Assembly: GCF_000420165.1 (NCBI RefSeq)
Contig: NZ_ATUK01000010.1
Location: 1 to 64,000, forward strand
Reading direction: 5' to 3'
Length of the DNA stretch: 64,000 bases
Source: Thioalkalivibrio sp. AKL19
Lineage (GTDB): Bacteria > Pseudomonadota > Gammaproteobacteria > Ectothiorhodospirales > Ectothiorhodospiraceae
Part shown: one piece after another, positions 48,409-57,559 of the stretch
Layout: every line of letters starts with the position of its first letter
Numbering within the stretch: the first letter of the stretch is position 1
Translations under genes and position numbers: made by a program
Notes under the pieces: generated by a model
What the model saw: the letters and a program-made list of their open reading frames with translations, nothing else
The model's database searches: none
What the model was told of the DNA's origin: nothing

Positions 48409-49827
48409 TTGATCCGCAAGCTGCTCATTGCCAACCGGGGCGAGATCGCCGTGCGCCTGATCCGGGCGTGCAGCGAAATGGGGATTATCTCGGTCGCCGT
48501 GTATACGGACGCCGACCGCCACGCCCTGCACGTGAAGAAGGCGGACGAGGCCTATGCCATCGGCCCGGATTCCATGGGTGGCTACCTCAGCATCCACCGC
48601 CTGATCAGCGTTGCGCGCGCCGCCAGCTGTGACGCGATCCACCCGGGCTACGGCTTCCTCTCGGAGAACCCCGATTTCGCTGCCGCCTGCGCCGCGCGCG
48701 ACCTCACCTGGGTGGGTCCGGATGCCGCGGTGATTCGCCGCATGGGCGACAAGGTCGCGGCGCGCCGGGCGATGATCGAGGCCGGCGTCCCGGTCACGCC
48801 CGGCTCCGAGGGCAACCTGGAGGATGCCGGGGCCGCACTGGAGGTGGCCGAACGCATCGGCTACCCGGTGATGCTCAAGGCCACCACCGGCGGTGGCGGC
48901 CGCGGCATCCGCCTGTGCGAGGATGCCAGCACCCTGGAATACAACTTCGAGCGCGTGCGCTCCGAGGCGACCCGCGCCTTCGGCAGCACCGAGATCTTCC
49001 TGGAGAAGGCCGTGGTCAACCCGCGGCACATCGAGGTGCAGATTCTCGGCGATGCCCACGGTCACGCGATCCACCTCTTCGAGCGCGACTGCTCCGTGCA
49101 GCGGCGGCACCAGAAGCTGGTGGAGATCGCACCCTCGCCACAGCTGACCGAAGCTCAGCGGCAGCATCTGGGCGAGCTGGCCGTGCGCGCGGCCAGGGCG
49201 GTCGGCTACCAGAACGCGGGCACCGTCGAGTTCCTGATGGACTCGGACGATTCTTTTTATTTCATGGAGATGAATACGCGTCTTCAGGTAGAGCATCCGG
49301 TCACCGAGATGATCACCGGGATCGATATCGTGCAGGAACAGTTGCGCATCGCGGCCGGCGAGCCGCTGCGCTACACCCAGTCCGACATCACCCGCCGCGG
49401 CTACGCCATCGAATTCCGCATCAACGCGGAGGACCCGAAGAACGACTTCCTGCCGAGCTTCGGCCGCATCACCCGCTATTTCGCCCCGGGCGGCCCCGGG
49501 GTGCGCACCGACGGCGCCATCTACACCGGCTACACCATCCCGCCGCATTACGACTCGATGTGCGCCAAGCTGATCTGCTGGGCGCTGGAATGGGACGACC
49601 TCCTGGCCCGCGCCAACCGGGCGCTGCGGGATATCGGCGTGTTCGGCGTCAAGACGACCATCCCGTTCCACCTGGCGATCGTCGACCATCCAGTGTTCCG
49701 CAGCGGGCACTTCGACACCGGATTCGTGGCGGCCCACCCGGAACTGACGCAGTTCCCCGGCAAGCGCTCGGATCGCCAGCTCGCGGTGGCCGTCGCCGCC
49801 GCCCTCGCCGCTCACCACGGGCTTTAG
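48409..49827 (+). CDS. pycA: Pyruvate carboxylase subunit A (biotin carboxylase)
   Basis: The 472-residue ATP-grasp enzyme carboxylates biotin on its partner. KLLIANRGEIAVRLIRAC at the N-terminus, the glycine loop KATTGGGGRGIR, and the catalytic block MEMNTRLQVEHPVTE are intact. The only start near the family N-terminus is TTG 48409 (IRKLLIAN), with no strong ribosome site. It is divergent from yceD and 19 bp ahead of pycB; the pair matches the two-subunit pyruvate carboxylase of pseudomonads rather than acetyl-CoA carboxylase. Confidence 0.88.
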   Translation: MIRKLLIANRGEIAVRLIRACSEMGIISVAVYTDADRHALHVKKADEAYAIGPDSMGGYLSIHRLISVARAASCDAIHPGYGFLSENPDFAAACAARDLTWVGPDAAVIRRMGDKVAARRAMIEAGVPVTPGSEGNLEDAGAALEVAERIGYPVMLKATTGGGGRGIRLCEDASTLEYNFERVRSEATRAFGSTEIFLEKAVVNPRHIEVQILGDAHGHAIHLFERDCSVQRRHQKLVEIAPSPQLTEAQRQHLGELAVRAARAVGYQNAGTVEFLMDSDDSFYFMEMNTRLQVEHPVTEMITGIDIVQEQLRIAAGEPLRYTQSDITRRGYAIEFRINAEDPKNDFLPSFGRITRYFAPGGPGVRTDGAIYTGYTIPPHYDSMCAKLICWALEWDDLLARANRALRDIGVFGVKTTIPFHLAIVDHPVFRSGHFDTGFVAAHPELTQFPGKRSDRQLAVAVAAALAAHHGL

Positions 49828-49846
49828 CCCCGCCCCGGACACCGGA

Positions 49847-51688
49847 ATGACCATGGATCGAGTTCACATCACCGATGTCACCCTGCGCGACGGCCACCAG
49901 AGCCTGATCGCCACGCGCATGCGCACCGAGGACATGCTGCCGATCTGCGAGCAGATGGACGCCATCGGATTCCACTCGCTGGAGGTCTGGGGCGGCGCCA
50001 CCTTCGATGCCTGCGTGCGGTTCCTCAAGGAGGACCCCTGGGAGCGGCTGCACCAGCTGAAGGCCGCGCTGCCGAACACCCCGCTGCAGATGCTGCTGCG
50101 CGGGCAGAACCTGCTGGGCTATCGTCACTACGCCGACGACGTGGTGCGCGCCTTTGTCGAGCGCTCGGTCGCGGGTGGCATCGACATCATCCGCATCTTC
50201 GACGCGATGAACGACGCGCGAAACCTGCGCACCGCGATCGAGGCCACCCGCAAGGCCGGTGGCCACGCGCAGGGCACGCTCTGCTACACCACCGGCCCGG
50301 TGCACTCGGCCGCCGAATTCGTTGCCCTGGGCCGCGAGCTGGTCGCGATGGGCGCGCAGAGCATCGCGATCAAGGATATGGCCGGACTGCTGACCCCGTC
50401 CGCCACCCGCGAACTGGTCACCGAGCTAGTGGATGCCCTGGACGTGCCGATACACCTGCATGCCCACGCCACATCGGGGCTGTCCGAGCTGTGCCACTGG
50501 CAGGCCATCGAGGTCGGCTGCCGGCATGTCGAGACCGCGATCTCCGCCTTTGCCGGCGGTACCAGCCACCCGCCGACGGAGAGCCTGGTTGCCGCCCTGG
50601 CCGGCACCGAGCATGACACCGGGCTGGACCTGGTCGCGCTGCAGAAAATCGGGCTGTATTTCCACGAGGTGCGCAAGAAGTACCGGCGCTTCGAGAGCGA
50701 ATACACCGGCGTCGACACCCGCGTGCAGATCAACCAGGTGCCCGGCGGGATGATCTCCAACCTGGCCAACCAGCTGCGTGACCAGAACGCGCTGGATCGC
50801 TTCGATACCGTGCTGGAGGAGATCCCCCGGGTACGCGAGGACCTGGGCTACCCGCCGCTGGTGACCCCGACCTCGCAGATTGTCGGCACCCAGGCGGTGA
50901 TGAACGTGCTGGCCGGCGAGCGCTACAAGACCATCACCAACGAGGTGAAGCAATACCTGACCGGGCACTACGGCCGGGCGCCCGGCCCGATCAACAGCGT
51001 CGTGCGGCAACAGGCTATCGGCAATGCCGATGTCATCGATTGCCGCCCGGCTGACCTGCTCCAGCCCGAGATGGACAGCCTGACGCGCGAGATCGGCGAT
51101 CTCGCCCGGGGTCCGGAGGACGTGCTGACCTTCGCCCTGTTCCCCGAGGTGGGACGCCAGTTCCTGGAGCAGCGCCGCGACGGCACTCTCGACCCGGAAC
51201 CGCTCAACCTGCCGGAAAACACCCAGGCCGGCTGCCCCGCGCCGGTGGAGTTCAACGTCACCTTCCACGGCGAGACCTACCATATCCAGGTCAACGGCTC
51301 CGGCCATCACCGGGAGGACACCCGCCCAATGTACGTGACGGTCGACGGGATGCCGGAAGAGGTCCAGATCGAGACCCTGGACAGCATCGAGACCGCCGGC
51401 AACGGCGGCGCCGAACGCAGCCGCGGGGCCAGCGGAGGCAAGAAGTCGCGCCGCGCGACCCGGCCGGGCGATGTCACTACCTCCATGCCCGGCACCATCA
51501 TCGACGTGCTGGTGGCCGAAGGCGACCGGGTCGAGGCGGGCCAGCCGGTGCTGGTGCTGGAGGCGATGAAGATGGAATCCGAGATCGCCGCGCCCGTGTC
51601 CGGAACAGTCACCGCGGTGAACGTGGCCAAGGGAGCCGCCGCCAACCCGGACGACGCCCTGATCGAGATCGACAGCGACGATGGCTGA
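49847..51688 (+). CDS. pycB: Pyruvate carboxylase subunit B (OadA-like, carboxyltransferase-biotin carrier)
   Basis: The 613-residue protein has a TIM-barrel carboxyltransferase domain (VHITDVTLRDGHQSLIATRM, EVWGGATFD, IKDMAGLL, HAHATSG), a conserved middle domain, and a biotin-carrier domain with VLEAMKMES (biotinylated K575). With PycA it makes oxaloacetate from pyruvate. No membrane OadB/OadG partner is present, so a sodium-pumping decarboxylase is less likely. ATG 49853 is an alternative start. It overlaps the next gene by 8 bp. Confidence 0.88.
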   Translation: MTMDRVHITDVTLRDGHQSLIATRMRTEDMLPICEQMDAIGFHSLEVWGGATFDACVRFLKEDPWERLHQLKAALPNTPLQMLLRGQNLLGYRHYADDVVRAFVERSVAGGIDIIRIFDAMNDARNLRTAIEATRKAGGHAQGTLCYTTGPVHSAAEFVALGRELVAMGAQSIAIKDMAGLLTPSATRELVTELVDALDVPIHLHAHATSGLSELCHWQAIEVGCRHVETAISAFAGGTSHPPTESLVAALAGTEHDTGLDLVALQKIGLYFHEVRKKYRRFESEYTGVDTRVQINQVPGGMISNLANQLRDQNALDRFDTVLEEIPRVREDLGYPPLVTPTSQIVGTQAVMNVLAGERYKTITNEVKQYLTGHYGRAPGPINSVVRQQAIGNADVIDCRPADLLQPEMDSLTREIGDLARGPEDVLTFALFPEVGRQFLEQRRDGTLDPEPLNLPENTQAGCPAPVEFNVTFHGETYHIQVNGSGHHREDTRPMYVTVDGMPEEVQIETLDSIETAGNGGAERSRGASGGKKSRRATRPGDVTTSMPGTIIDVLVAEGDRVEAGQPVLVLEAMKMESEIAAPVSGTVTAVNVAKGAAANPDDALIEIDSDDG

Positions 51689-52283
51689 GCCCCCGCGAAG
51701 ACTGGTCCTGGCCTCGACCTCGCCCTATCGCGCCGAACTGCTGGGGCGCCTGCATCTGCCGTTCGAGACCGCACGGCCCGAGGTCGACGAGACCCCGCGG
51801 GCCCACGAGCGGCCCGAGGCCATGGTCGAGCGCCTCGCCGAGGCCAAGGCCCGCGCCGTCGCCGATGCCTATCCCGACCACCTGGTGATCGGCTCCGACC
51901 AGAACGCCAGCCACGCCGGGCACATCCTCGGCAAGCCCGGCAGCGCCGAACGCGCGGAGGCGCAGCTCGCCGTGCTTTCCGGCGGGACCGTCACCTTCCA
52001 CACCGGCCTGTGCCTGCTGGACACCGCCACCGGCCAGGCGCGCACCGGGCAGGTGCCGTTCACCGTGACCTTTCGCGAACTGACCCCGGAGGAGATCCGG
52101 CGTTACGTCGTCCTGGATCAGCCGCTGGACTGCGCCGGGAGCTTCAAGTCGGAGGGACTGGGCATCAGCCTGTTCGCGCGCATGAGCGGCGACGATCCGA
52201 CCGCGCTGGTCGGCCTGCCACTGATTACCCTGGGCCACTGGCTTCGCGAGACGGGTATCGCCGTCCCGCCCGCAGCGAACTGA
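51681..52283 (+). CDS. yceF: Maf-family nucleotide pyrophosphatase, YceF type
   Basis: The 200-residue protein hydrolyses non-canonical nucleotides; the YceF branch prefers m7GTP. LVLASTSPYRAELLGRLHL with the substrate-binding SxSPxR pattern, PEVDET, and VIGSDQ with the catalytic aspartate are present. In related genomes yceF sits next to yceD-rpmF; here pycA-pycB lie between them and yceF rides at the end of the pyc operon. Confidence 0.92.
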   Translation: MAEPPRRLVLASTSPYRAELLGRLHLPFETARPEVDETPRAHERPEAMVERLAEAKARAVADAYPDHLVIGSDQNASHAGHILGKPGSAERAEAQLAVLSGGTVTFHTGLCLLDTATGQARTGQVPFTVTFRELTPEEIRRYVVLDQPLDCAGSFKSEGLGISLFARMSGDDPTALVGLPLITLGHWLRETGIAVPPAAN

Positions 52284-52322
52284 ACCGGCCGCGAACCCCG
52301 GCCATCGTCCGGGTGGACCGCG

Positions 52323-52925
52323 TCAGGCCCAGTCCTGCCGCGGCTTGTGGGCCAGGATCTGTACGACGGCGCCGCGACCGGTGTGAAACTGCCCCTCGAT
52401 CACGTCGCGCTCGCGCTCCACGGCCTCCTCGAATTCCAGCCCCTCCAGCTCTTCGACCAGCGCATCCCGCGTCATCATCAATTCGGCCGTGGGCGGCCCC
52501 CCCGTACCCCAGTCCAGCTGCGCCGGGGTATAGGCCTCGAGCATGAACACCCCACCGGGGTGCAAGCCCGTCACGACCTCGGCATGCAGGCGACGCCGGA
52601 TCGCCGGGGGTACATGGCAGAAGATCGACACGATCAGGTCCCAGGCATCGGGTTCGATCGTGTAATCCGCGAGATCCGCCACCAGGGTGTCGATGTGGAC
52701 GCCCCGGTCCGCGGCCAGGCGCTCGGCCTTTTGCAGGCCGACGGCGGAACTGTCCACCGCCAGCACCTCGAACCCCTGCTGCGCGAGAAACACGGCATTG
52801 CGCCCCTCGCCTTCGCCGAGGCACAGGGCCTGGCCGCGCGGGACGTTGGCCACTGCAGCGCGCAGGAAATCGTTCGGTTCGGTGCCATAGACGTATTCGT
52901 CCGCGGCGTAGCGTTCATCCCACAT
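52323..52925 (-). CDS. Class I SAM-dependent methyltransferase (TehB-like)
   Basis: The 200-residue protein has the start MWDERYAADEYVYGTEPNDF and SAM-binding glycine motif CLGEGEGRNAVFLA, then VDSSAVGLQKAE and the post-motif DLIVSIFCHVP. It resembles TehB/thiopurine-type small-molecule methyltransferases; the acceptor is unknown. GGAG lies before ATG 52925. Confidence 0.82.
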   Translation of the reverse strand: MWDERYAADEYVYGTEPNDFLRAAVANVPRGQALCLGEGEGRNAVFLAQQGFEVLAVDSSAVGLQKAERLAADRGVHIDTLVADLADYTIEPDAWDLIVSIFCHVPPAIRRRLHAEVVTGLHPGGVFMLEAYTPAQLDWGTGGPPTAELMMTRDALVEELEGLEFEEAVERERDVIEGQFHTGRGAVVQILAHKPRQDWA

Positions 52926-53074
52926 CCATCGTCTCCTTCATTCACCCGTCTGCGTGCGGGGGCCGGCCTCCCGCCCTGCACCGGGCGTGGCATGCCGCCG
53001 CCGGCACGATTGCCGGAATCCCGGGTTTACCCTACTCTTGCGCGTCCCCGAGCACTGCGACGACCCCCGACACC

Positions 53075-53917
53075 ATGAGCGAGACTCCCACGTTGCGCAC
53101 GCGCCTGGAAGGCTTCATCGAGGCCCGCCTGACCCAGCGCTTCATCATCGGCCTGATCCTGCTCAATGCCCTGACGCTGGGGCTCGAGACCTCCGACACC
53201 GTGATGGGCTGGATGGGTCCGGTCATCCTGACCGCCGATGCCCTGATCCTCTCGCTCTTCACCGCCGAGGTGCTGGCCAAGCTGTTCGTCTACCGGCTGA
53301 GCTTCTGGCGTAATCCGTGGAACGTGTTCGACTTCTTCGTGGTGGGGATCGCGCTGATCCCGGCGTCCGGTCCGTTCTCGGTACTGCGCGTACTACGTTT
53401 GCTGCGCCTGGTTTCCATGGTGCCCAAGCTGCGCTTTATCGTGGAGGCGCTGCTGCGGGCGATCCCCGGGATCATCTCGATCATCGGACTGCTGCTGCTG
53501 ATCTTCTACGTGTTCGCGATCATCGCGACCGGACTGTTCAGCGAATCGTTCCCGCAGAAATTCGGCACCCTCGGCGCCACCATGTACAGCCTGTTCCAGG
53601 TGATGACCCTGGAGGGCTGGTCCGAGGACATCGCCCGCCCGGTGATGGACGTCTACCCCTGGGCCTGGGCGTTCTTCGTGCCGTTCATCCTGATCGCCAC
53701 GTTTACCGTGCTGAACCTGTTCATCGCGATCATCGTGGACGCCATGCAGCGCATGCACGACCGCGCGATGGAGATCGAGCAGCAGATGATCCACGACAGC
53801 GTGCACGAGGAGAACCAGGCCCTGCACGCCGAGATCCACGAAATCCAGCAGGAAACCGTCAAGCTGCAGGAACGCCTCACCCGCATGCAGAACATGCTGG
53901 AGAAACGCGTACGGTAG
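53075..53917 (+). CDS. Bacterial voltage-gated cation channel (NaChBac-like)
   Basis: The 280-residue protein has six membrane segments. S4 carries regularly spaced arginines (LRVLRLLRLV) and the pore loop has the filter TLEGWS at residues 178-183 followed by acidic ED. A C-terminal amphipathic coiled coil (about 225-278) would hold the tetramer. Bacterial channels with TLESWS are sodium-selective; the glycine and the extra acidic pair are variations that could alter selectivity. Sodium entry for motility or pH control in an alkaliphile is a plausible role. Confidence 0.87.
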   Translation: MSETPTLRTRLEGFIEARLTQRFIIGLILLNALTLGLETSDTVMGWMGPVILTADALILSLFTAEVLAKLFVYRLSFWRNPWNVFDFFVVGIALIPASGPFSVLRVLRLLRLVSMVPKLRFIVEALLRAIPGIISIIGLLLLIFYVFAIIATGLFSESFPQKFGTLGATMYSLFQVMTLEGWSEDIARPVMDVYPWAWAFFVPFILIATFTVLNLFIAIIVDAMQRMHDRAMEIEQQMIHDSVHEENQALHAEIHEIQQETVKLQERLTRMQNMLEKRVR

Positions 53918-54008
53918 ACGTTTTTTGTGCCGCGCTGGGCTTTTTCATTGCCGAACACTCGGTGGTGTACTTCAATTTCCATATATGCAGCACATGTGGG
54001 ATCACACC

Positions 54009-54236
54009 ATGAAAGAGCTGAACGTCCGCGAAATGCGGGCCTCCATTCGGCATTTGGACGAAATCGTCCAGGCGTCCGGGGAAATCACCATCACCCGTCG
54101 AGGAAAGGCCATTGCACGGGTCCTGCCCGTTCATCGTGGGCGCCAGCGGCCCGACCACTGCGAGCTTCGCCGGCGAACCGGGCCACTGGTTCCCTCGGAA
54201 ACCCTCCTGAGGGAAGAGCGTGACGATCGCGGATGA
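54009..54236 (+). CDS. Phd/VapB-like antitoxin
   Basis: The 75-residue protein starts MKELNVREMRASIRHLDEIV and has TITRRGKAIARVLPV, the usual Phd/YefM-like N-terminal dimer and DNA-binding block, followed by a variable tail that should wrap the toxin. It overlaps the PIN-domain gene by 17 bp. The pair is probably autoregulated. Confidence 0.8.
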   Translation: MKELNVREMRASIRHLDEIVQASGEITITRRGKAIARVLPVHRGRQRPDHCELRRRTGPLVPSETLLREERDDRG

Positions 54237-54663
54237 ACGGAGCTACCTCGACACCAGCGCCCTGGCCAAGTGGTACCTGAACGAACCGGGATCCGAGGCC
54301 TTTGTCGACTATCTCCAGAGAATCGACGTCGCGATCATCAGCCGCCTGGTGACGACCGAGCTACGGTCCCTACTCGCGCGGCGTCGATGCATGGGGGAGC
54401 TGTCGCCGGAGCTGGAAGCAATCATCTTCGCCACCTTCCAGGACGATATCTCCAGCGCCTCGTTACAACACTATCCCTTCGACGACGCACTGTTCGACGA
54501 AGCGGCCAACCTGATCACCCGCTATCCCGAACACCCTCTGCGGACGCTGGACGCGCTGCACATCGCAACCGCGCGTCATCACGAGATTCCAGTCATCGCC
54601 ACCGCAGACAACGTCCTGGCGGACGCGGCTTCATCAATGAGCCTGACCGTTCGTCGATTCTGA
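54220..54663 (+). CDS. VapC-like PIN-domain ribonuclease toxin
   Basis: The 147-residue protein has the PIN acidic residues D11 (YLDTSALAKWY), a glutamate in VTTELRS, and aspartates in TLDALHIATA and ATADNVL. It should cut RNA when freed from its antitoxin. Translation probably starts at GTG 54220 inside the antitoxin gene, which couples the two. Confidence 0.85.
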   Translation: MTIADERSYLDTSALAKWYLNEPGSEAFVDYLQRIDVAIISRLVTTELRSLLARRRCMGELSPELEAIIFATFQDDISSASLQHYPFDDALFDEAANLITRYPEHPLRTLDALHIATARHHEIPVIATADNVLADAASSMSLTVRRF

Positions 54664-54746
54664 AGTCTCCGGCACCCGACGCGCTGGAGAAGCGGGTGAA
54701 GCAAAGAGCCCGGGACGGAACCCGGCTGCGGCGCTCCGGCGCGGGC

Positions 54747-54824
54747 AGGGGCTTCGCTGCCAAGGCGGCTCCTACAAGACCGCATCCCACTCCCTGTGGG
54801 AGCCTGCCTGCAGGCGAAGCCCCG
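54747..54824. repeat. REP pair (GGGAGCCTGCCTGCAGGCGAAG family)
   Basis: GGGGCTTCGCTGCCAAGGC...CTCCTACA and CTGTGGGAGCCTGCCTGCAG are inverted. They occupy the 249-bp gap between the VapC-like gene and leuA. Confidence 0.65.
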
Positions 54825-54912
54825 CCAAAGCCCGCCTCACCCCAACAACCGTGCTTGCGCTGCGCGCAACGCCCCCCCCCCGCGCGCCCCCGGACACGCA
54901 GGGGCCGCTGGA

Positions 54913-56601
54913 TCAGGCGTTGACCGCGGCCGGTTCGTCGGCGGCGCGTTCGCCCAGGCGGCGGCCGGTGGCATTCAGCACGGCCTGCAGGGTGGCGGCG
55001 GTGGTGTCCTCGCCCAGGGCGACACCCACGGAGCGTTCACCATCCACCTGCACATCCACCGCGGCCATCGCGCGCGCCTCGGTGCCGGACTCCATCGCGT
55101 GCTCGTCGAAATGGGTCACCGTCACCTGCACGCCACGCTCGGCCTGCATGGCGGCGGTCAGCGCCTCGACCGCGCCGTGGCCCTCACCCCGCAGGCGCGA
55201 CTCGCGCCCCGGCGGGCCCATGGTCGCGTCCAGCCGCACCACCGGACCTTCCTTCTCGATCTCGTAGCGCACCAGGTCCCAGCCGGCAACCGGGGTCAGG
55301 TAGTGCTGCTCGAACAGCTCGTGGATGCGCCTGGAGGAGACCTCGATCTGCGAGGTCTCGGCGTCCTTCTGCACGATGCGGGCGAACTCGATTGCCAGCC
55401 AGCGCGGCACCTCGATGCCGTAGTCGCGCTCCAGCACATGCGCCACGCCGCCCTTGCCGGACTGGCTGTTGATGCGCACGACCTCCTCGTAGCGCCGGCC
55501 CAGGTCACCCGGGTCGATCGGCAGGTAGGGCACGTTCCAGTGGCCGCCCTTCTCCTTGTATTGCGCCAGCCCCTTGCGGATCGCATCCTGGTGGCTGCCG
55601 GAGAAGGCGGTGTACACCAGCTCGCCCGCCCACGGGTGGCGCGGGTTGATGGGCATGTCGGTGCACTCCTTGTACACGTCCATCAGCCGCTCCATGTCGG
55701 ACAGGTCGATGGTCGGGTCGATGCCCTGCGAGTACAGGTTCATGCCGACGGTGACCAGGTCCATGTTGCCGGTGCGCTCGCCATTGCCGAACAGCGTGCC
55801 CTCCAGGCGGTCGGCCCCGGCCAGCAGGCCCAGCTCGGCCGCGGCCACGCCGGTGCCCCGGTCGTTGTGCGTATGCAGCGACACGCAGAAATGCTCGCGG
55901 TACTGCACGTGGTCGCAGAACCACTCGACCTGGTCGGCAAACACGTTGGGCGTGGCGGACTCGACCGTAGCCGGCAGGTTGATCACCACCTTCTGGCCCT
56001 GATCCGGGCGCCAGATCGCGTTTACCGCATCGACCACCTCGACCGCGAAGTCCAGCTCGGTGGTGGAGAAGCTCTCCGGCGAGTACTGGAAGATCCAGTC
56101 GGTCTGGGGGTACTTCGCCGCGTAATCCCGCACCCAGCGGGCCCCGTTCTCGGCAATGCCGCGCACGCCGTCGCGACCCATGCGGAATACCTGCTCGCGC
56201 TGCGCCGGGTTGGTGGAGTTGTACACGTGCACCACCGCGCGCGGGGCGCCCTCCAGCGCCGCGAAGGTCTTGGCGATCAGGTCCTCGCGCGCCTGGGTCA
56301 GCACCTGGATGTACACGCCCTCGGGGATGCGGTCTTCCTCGATCAGGCGGCGGGTAAAGTCGTAGTCGATCTGCGAGGCGGACGGGAAGCCGATCTCGAT
56401 CTCGGTCAGGCCGATGCCCGCCAGCACCTCGAAGAAGCGCATCTTCTGCTCCACGCTCATCGGGTGCACCAGCGCCTGGTTGCCGTCGCGCAGATCCACC
56501 GCGCAAAAACGCGGGGCAACCGTCGTGCGCTGGGCCGGCCAGCGGCGATCGGACTTGTCGATCGGCGGGAACGGGGCGTACTTGGTGTGATCGAAGGCCA
56601 T
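54913..56601 (-). CDS. leuA: 2-isopropylmalate synthase LeuA, type 2
   Basis: The 562-residue enzyme commits 2-ketoisovalerate to leucine synthesis. The HMGL-like barrel begins RFCAVDLRDGNQALVHPM; SLHTHNDRGTG with the metal-binding HxH and GNGERTGNMD follow. The C-terminal LeuA dimer domain (about 430-550) should carry leucine feedback control. Length and opening sequence match the type 2 group. A divergent Lrp-family regulator starts 181 bp upstream. Confidence 0.94.
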   Translation of the reverse strand: MAFDHTKYAPFPPIDKSDRRWPAQRTTVAPRFCAVDLRDGNQALVHPMSVEQKMRFFEVLAGIGLTEIEIGFPSASQIDYDFTRRLIEEDRIPEGVYIQVLTQAREDLIAKTFAALEGAPRAVVHVYNSTNPAQREQVFRMGRDGVRGIAENGARWVRDYAAKYPQTDWIFQYSPESFSTTELDFAVEVVDAVNAIWRPDQGQKVVINLPATVESATPNVFADQVEWFCDHVQYREHFCVSLHTHNDRGTGVAAAELGLLAGADRLEGTLFGNGERTGNMDLVTVGMNLYSQGIDPTIDLSDMERLMDVYKECTDMPINPRHPWAGELVYTAFSGSHQDAIRKGLAQYKEKGGHWNVPYLPIDPGDLGRRYEEVVRINSQSGKGGVAHVLERDYGIEVPRWLAIEFARIVQKDAETSQIEVSSRRIHELFEQHYLTPVAGWDLVRYEIEKEGPVVRLDATMGPPGRESRLRGEGHGAVEALTAAMQAERGVQVTVTHFDEHAMESGTEARAMAAVDVQVDGERSVGVALGEDTTAATLQAVLNATGRRLGERAADEPAAVNA

Positions 56602-56744
56602 CGTGTTCGTCTCCTGTAAGGGGCGCGGCCTCGCCGTGGGGTCGGACGCCGCGCTCCGGATTTCTATCTGTGCATCATCCTAACGCATTTATCCGGGCAT
56701 AACCTTGCGTTTTTCCCTATCGAGGCCTTAATTGGGATCTATCG

Positions 56745-56771
56745 TTGCGCATTCAAGGGAAATATGCGCAA
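56745..56771. promoter_or_regulatory. Candidate operator between leuA and the Lrp-family gene
   Basis: A perfect inverted repeat TTGCGCAT-N11-ATGCGCAA lies 11 bp before the regulator start in the divergent spacer. It is a plausible binding site for that regulator. Confidence 0.55.
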
Positions 56772-56782
56772 TAATCCACCCC

Positions 56783-57274
56783 ATGAAACCACAACCGCAC
56801 TCGCTTGACCGCTATGACCGCCGCATCCTCGAGATCCTGCAGGAGGATGCGAGCCTGTCCAACCAGGCCCTGGCGGACCGCGTGGGGCTCAGCCCCTCGC
56901 CCTGCCTGCGCCGGGTACGCGCGCTGGAGCAGGCCGGCATCCTGCTGCGCCGCGTGGCGCTGCTGGACCGACGCAGCCTGGGCCTGGAGCTGACTGCCCT
57001 GATCCACATCGGCATGGACCGCCACACCCCGGAGCGCTTCGCGCATTTCGAGGAGACCGTGGCCGGCTACCCCGAGGTCCAGCACTGCTACCTGATCACC
57101 GGCCAGTCCGCCGACTACATGCTGCAGGTGGTGGTCCCCGACATGGACGCCTACCAGGACTTCCTGCTGCGCCGCATCACCCGCCTGGAGGGCGTGGACA
57201 GCGTGCACTCCAGCTTCGTGCTGCGCCGCGTCGTCGACCGCACCGCCCTGCCACTGGACTACACCCCCACCTGA
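56783..57274 (+). CDS. Lrp/AsnC-family transcriptional regulator
   Basis: The 163-residue protein has an N-terminal winged helix (DRYDRRILEILQEDASLSNQ, SPSPCLRRVRALEQAGI) and a C-terminal RAM domain (about 75-155, GYPEVQHCYLITGQSADYML) that binds amino acids and drives assembly. The divergent position suggests that it controls leuA and itself, probably in response to leucine or another branched-chain amino acid. Confidence 0.88.
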   Translation: MKPQPHSLDRYDRRILEILQEDASLSNQALADRVGLSPSPCLRRVRALEQAGILLRRVALLDRRSLGLELTALIHIGMDRHTPERFAHFEETVAGYPEVQHCYLITGQSADYMLQVVVPDMDAYQDFLLRRITRLEGVDSVHSSFVLRRVVDRTALPLDYTPT

Positions 57275-57297
57275 AGCGCCTGAAAACCCGGCGCGGA

Positions 57298-57510
57298 TTC
57301 ACCACCAAGCCCACGAAGGCACCAGAAAGACCCAGATCCAGATCAAAAACGGTCTACAGGAAGAAAAGAAGGCTGGAAGACGGATTATCGTAATCCTGGG
57401 CATTTTCGGGTACGAAGGTCAGAGGCAAATGTGAGTACCTGTCCGATATCGTCTTTCCCCTGAGACCCTTCCGATCTTCCAGCCTTCCTGTAAATCGCCC
57501 TTGCTCTCCG
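57298..57510. repeat. Long inverted-repeat element (CACCACGAAG family), degenerate copy D
   Basis: The left arm TTCACCACCAAGCCCACGAA starts 24 bp after the Lrp-family stop codon. The right arm keeps CTTCCAGCCTTCCTGTAAAT and CGCCCTTG but lacks the final CTTCGTGGTGAA. It abuts the lexA promoter. Confidence 0.55.
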
Positions 57511-57526
57511 GCGAGCCACCCTTGTA

Positions 57527-57542
57527 CTGTATATATAGACAG
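57527..57542 (+). promoter_or_regulatory. LexA (SOS) box
   Basis: CTGTATATATAGACAG is a perfect CTGT-N8-ACAG box, 18 bp before the lexA start codon. It predicts autoregulation of lexA and SOS induction of the genes behind it. Confidence 0.92.
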
Positions 57543-57559
57543 TTACCGGAGGGCGCCTT

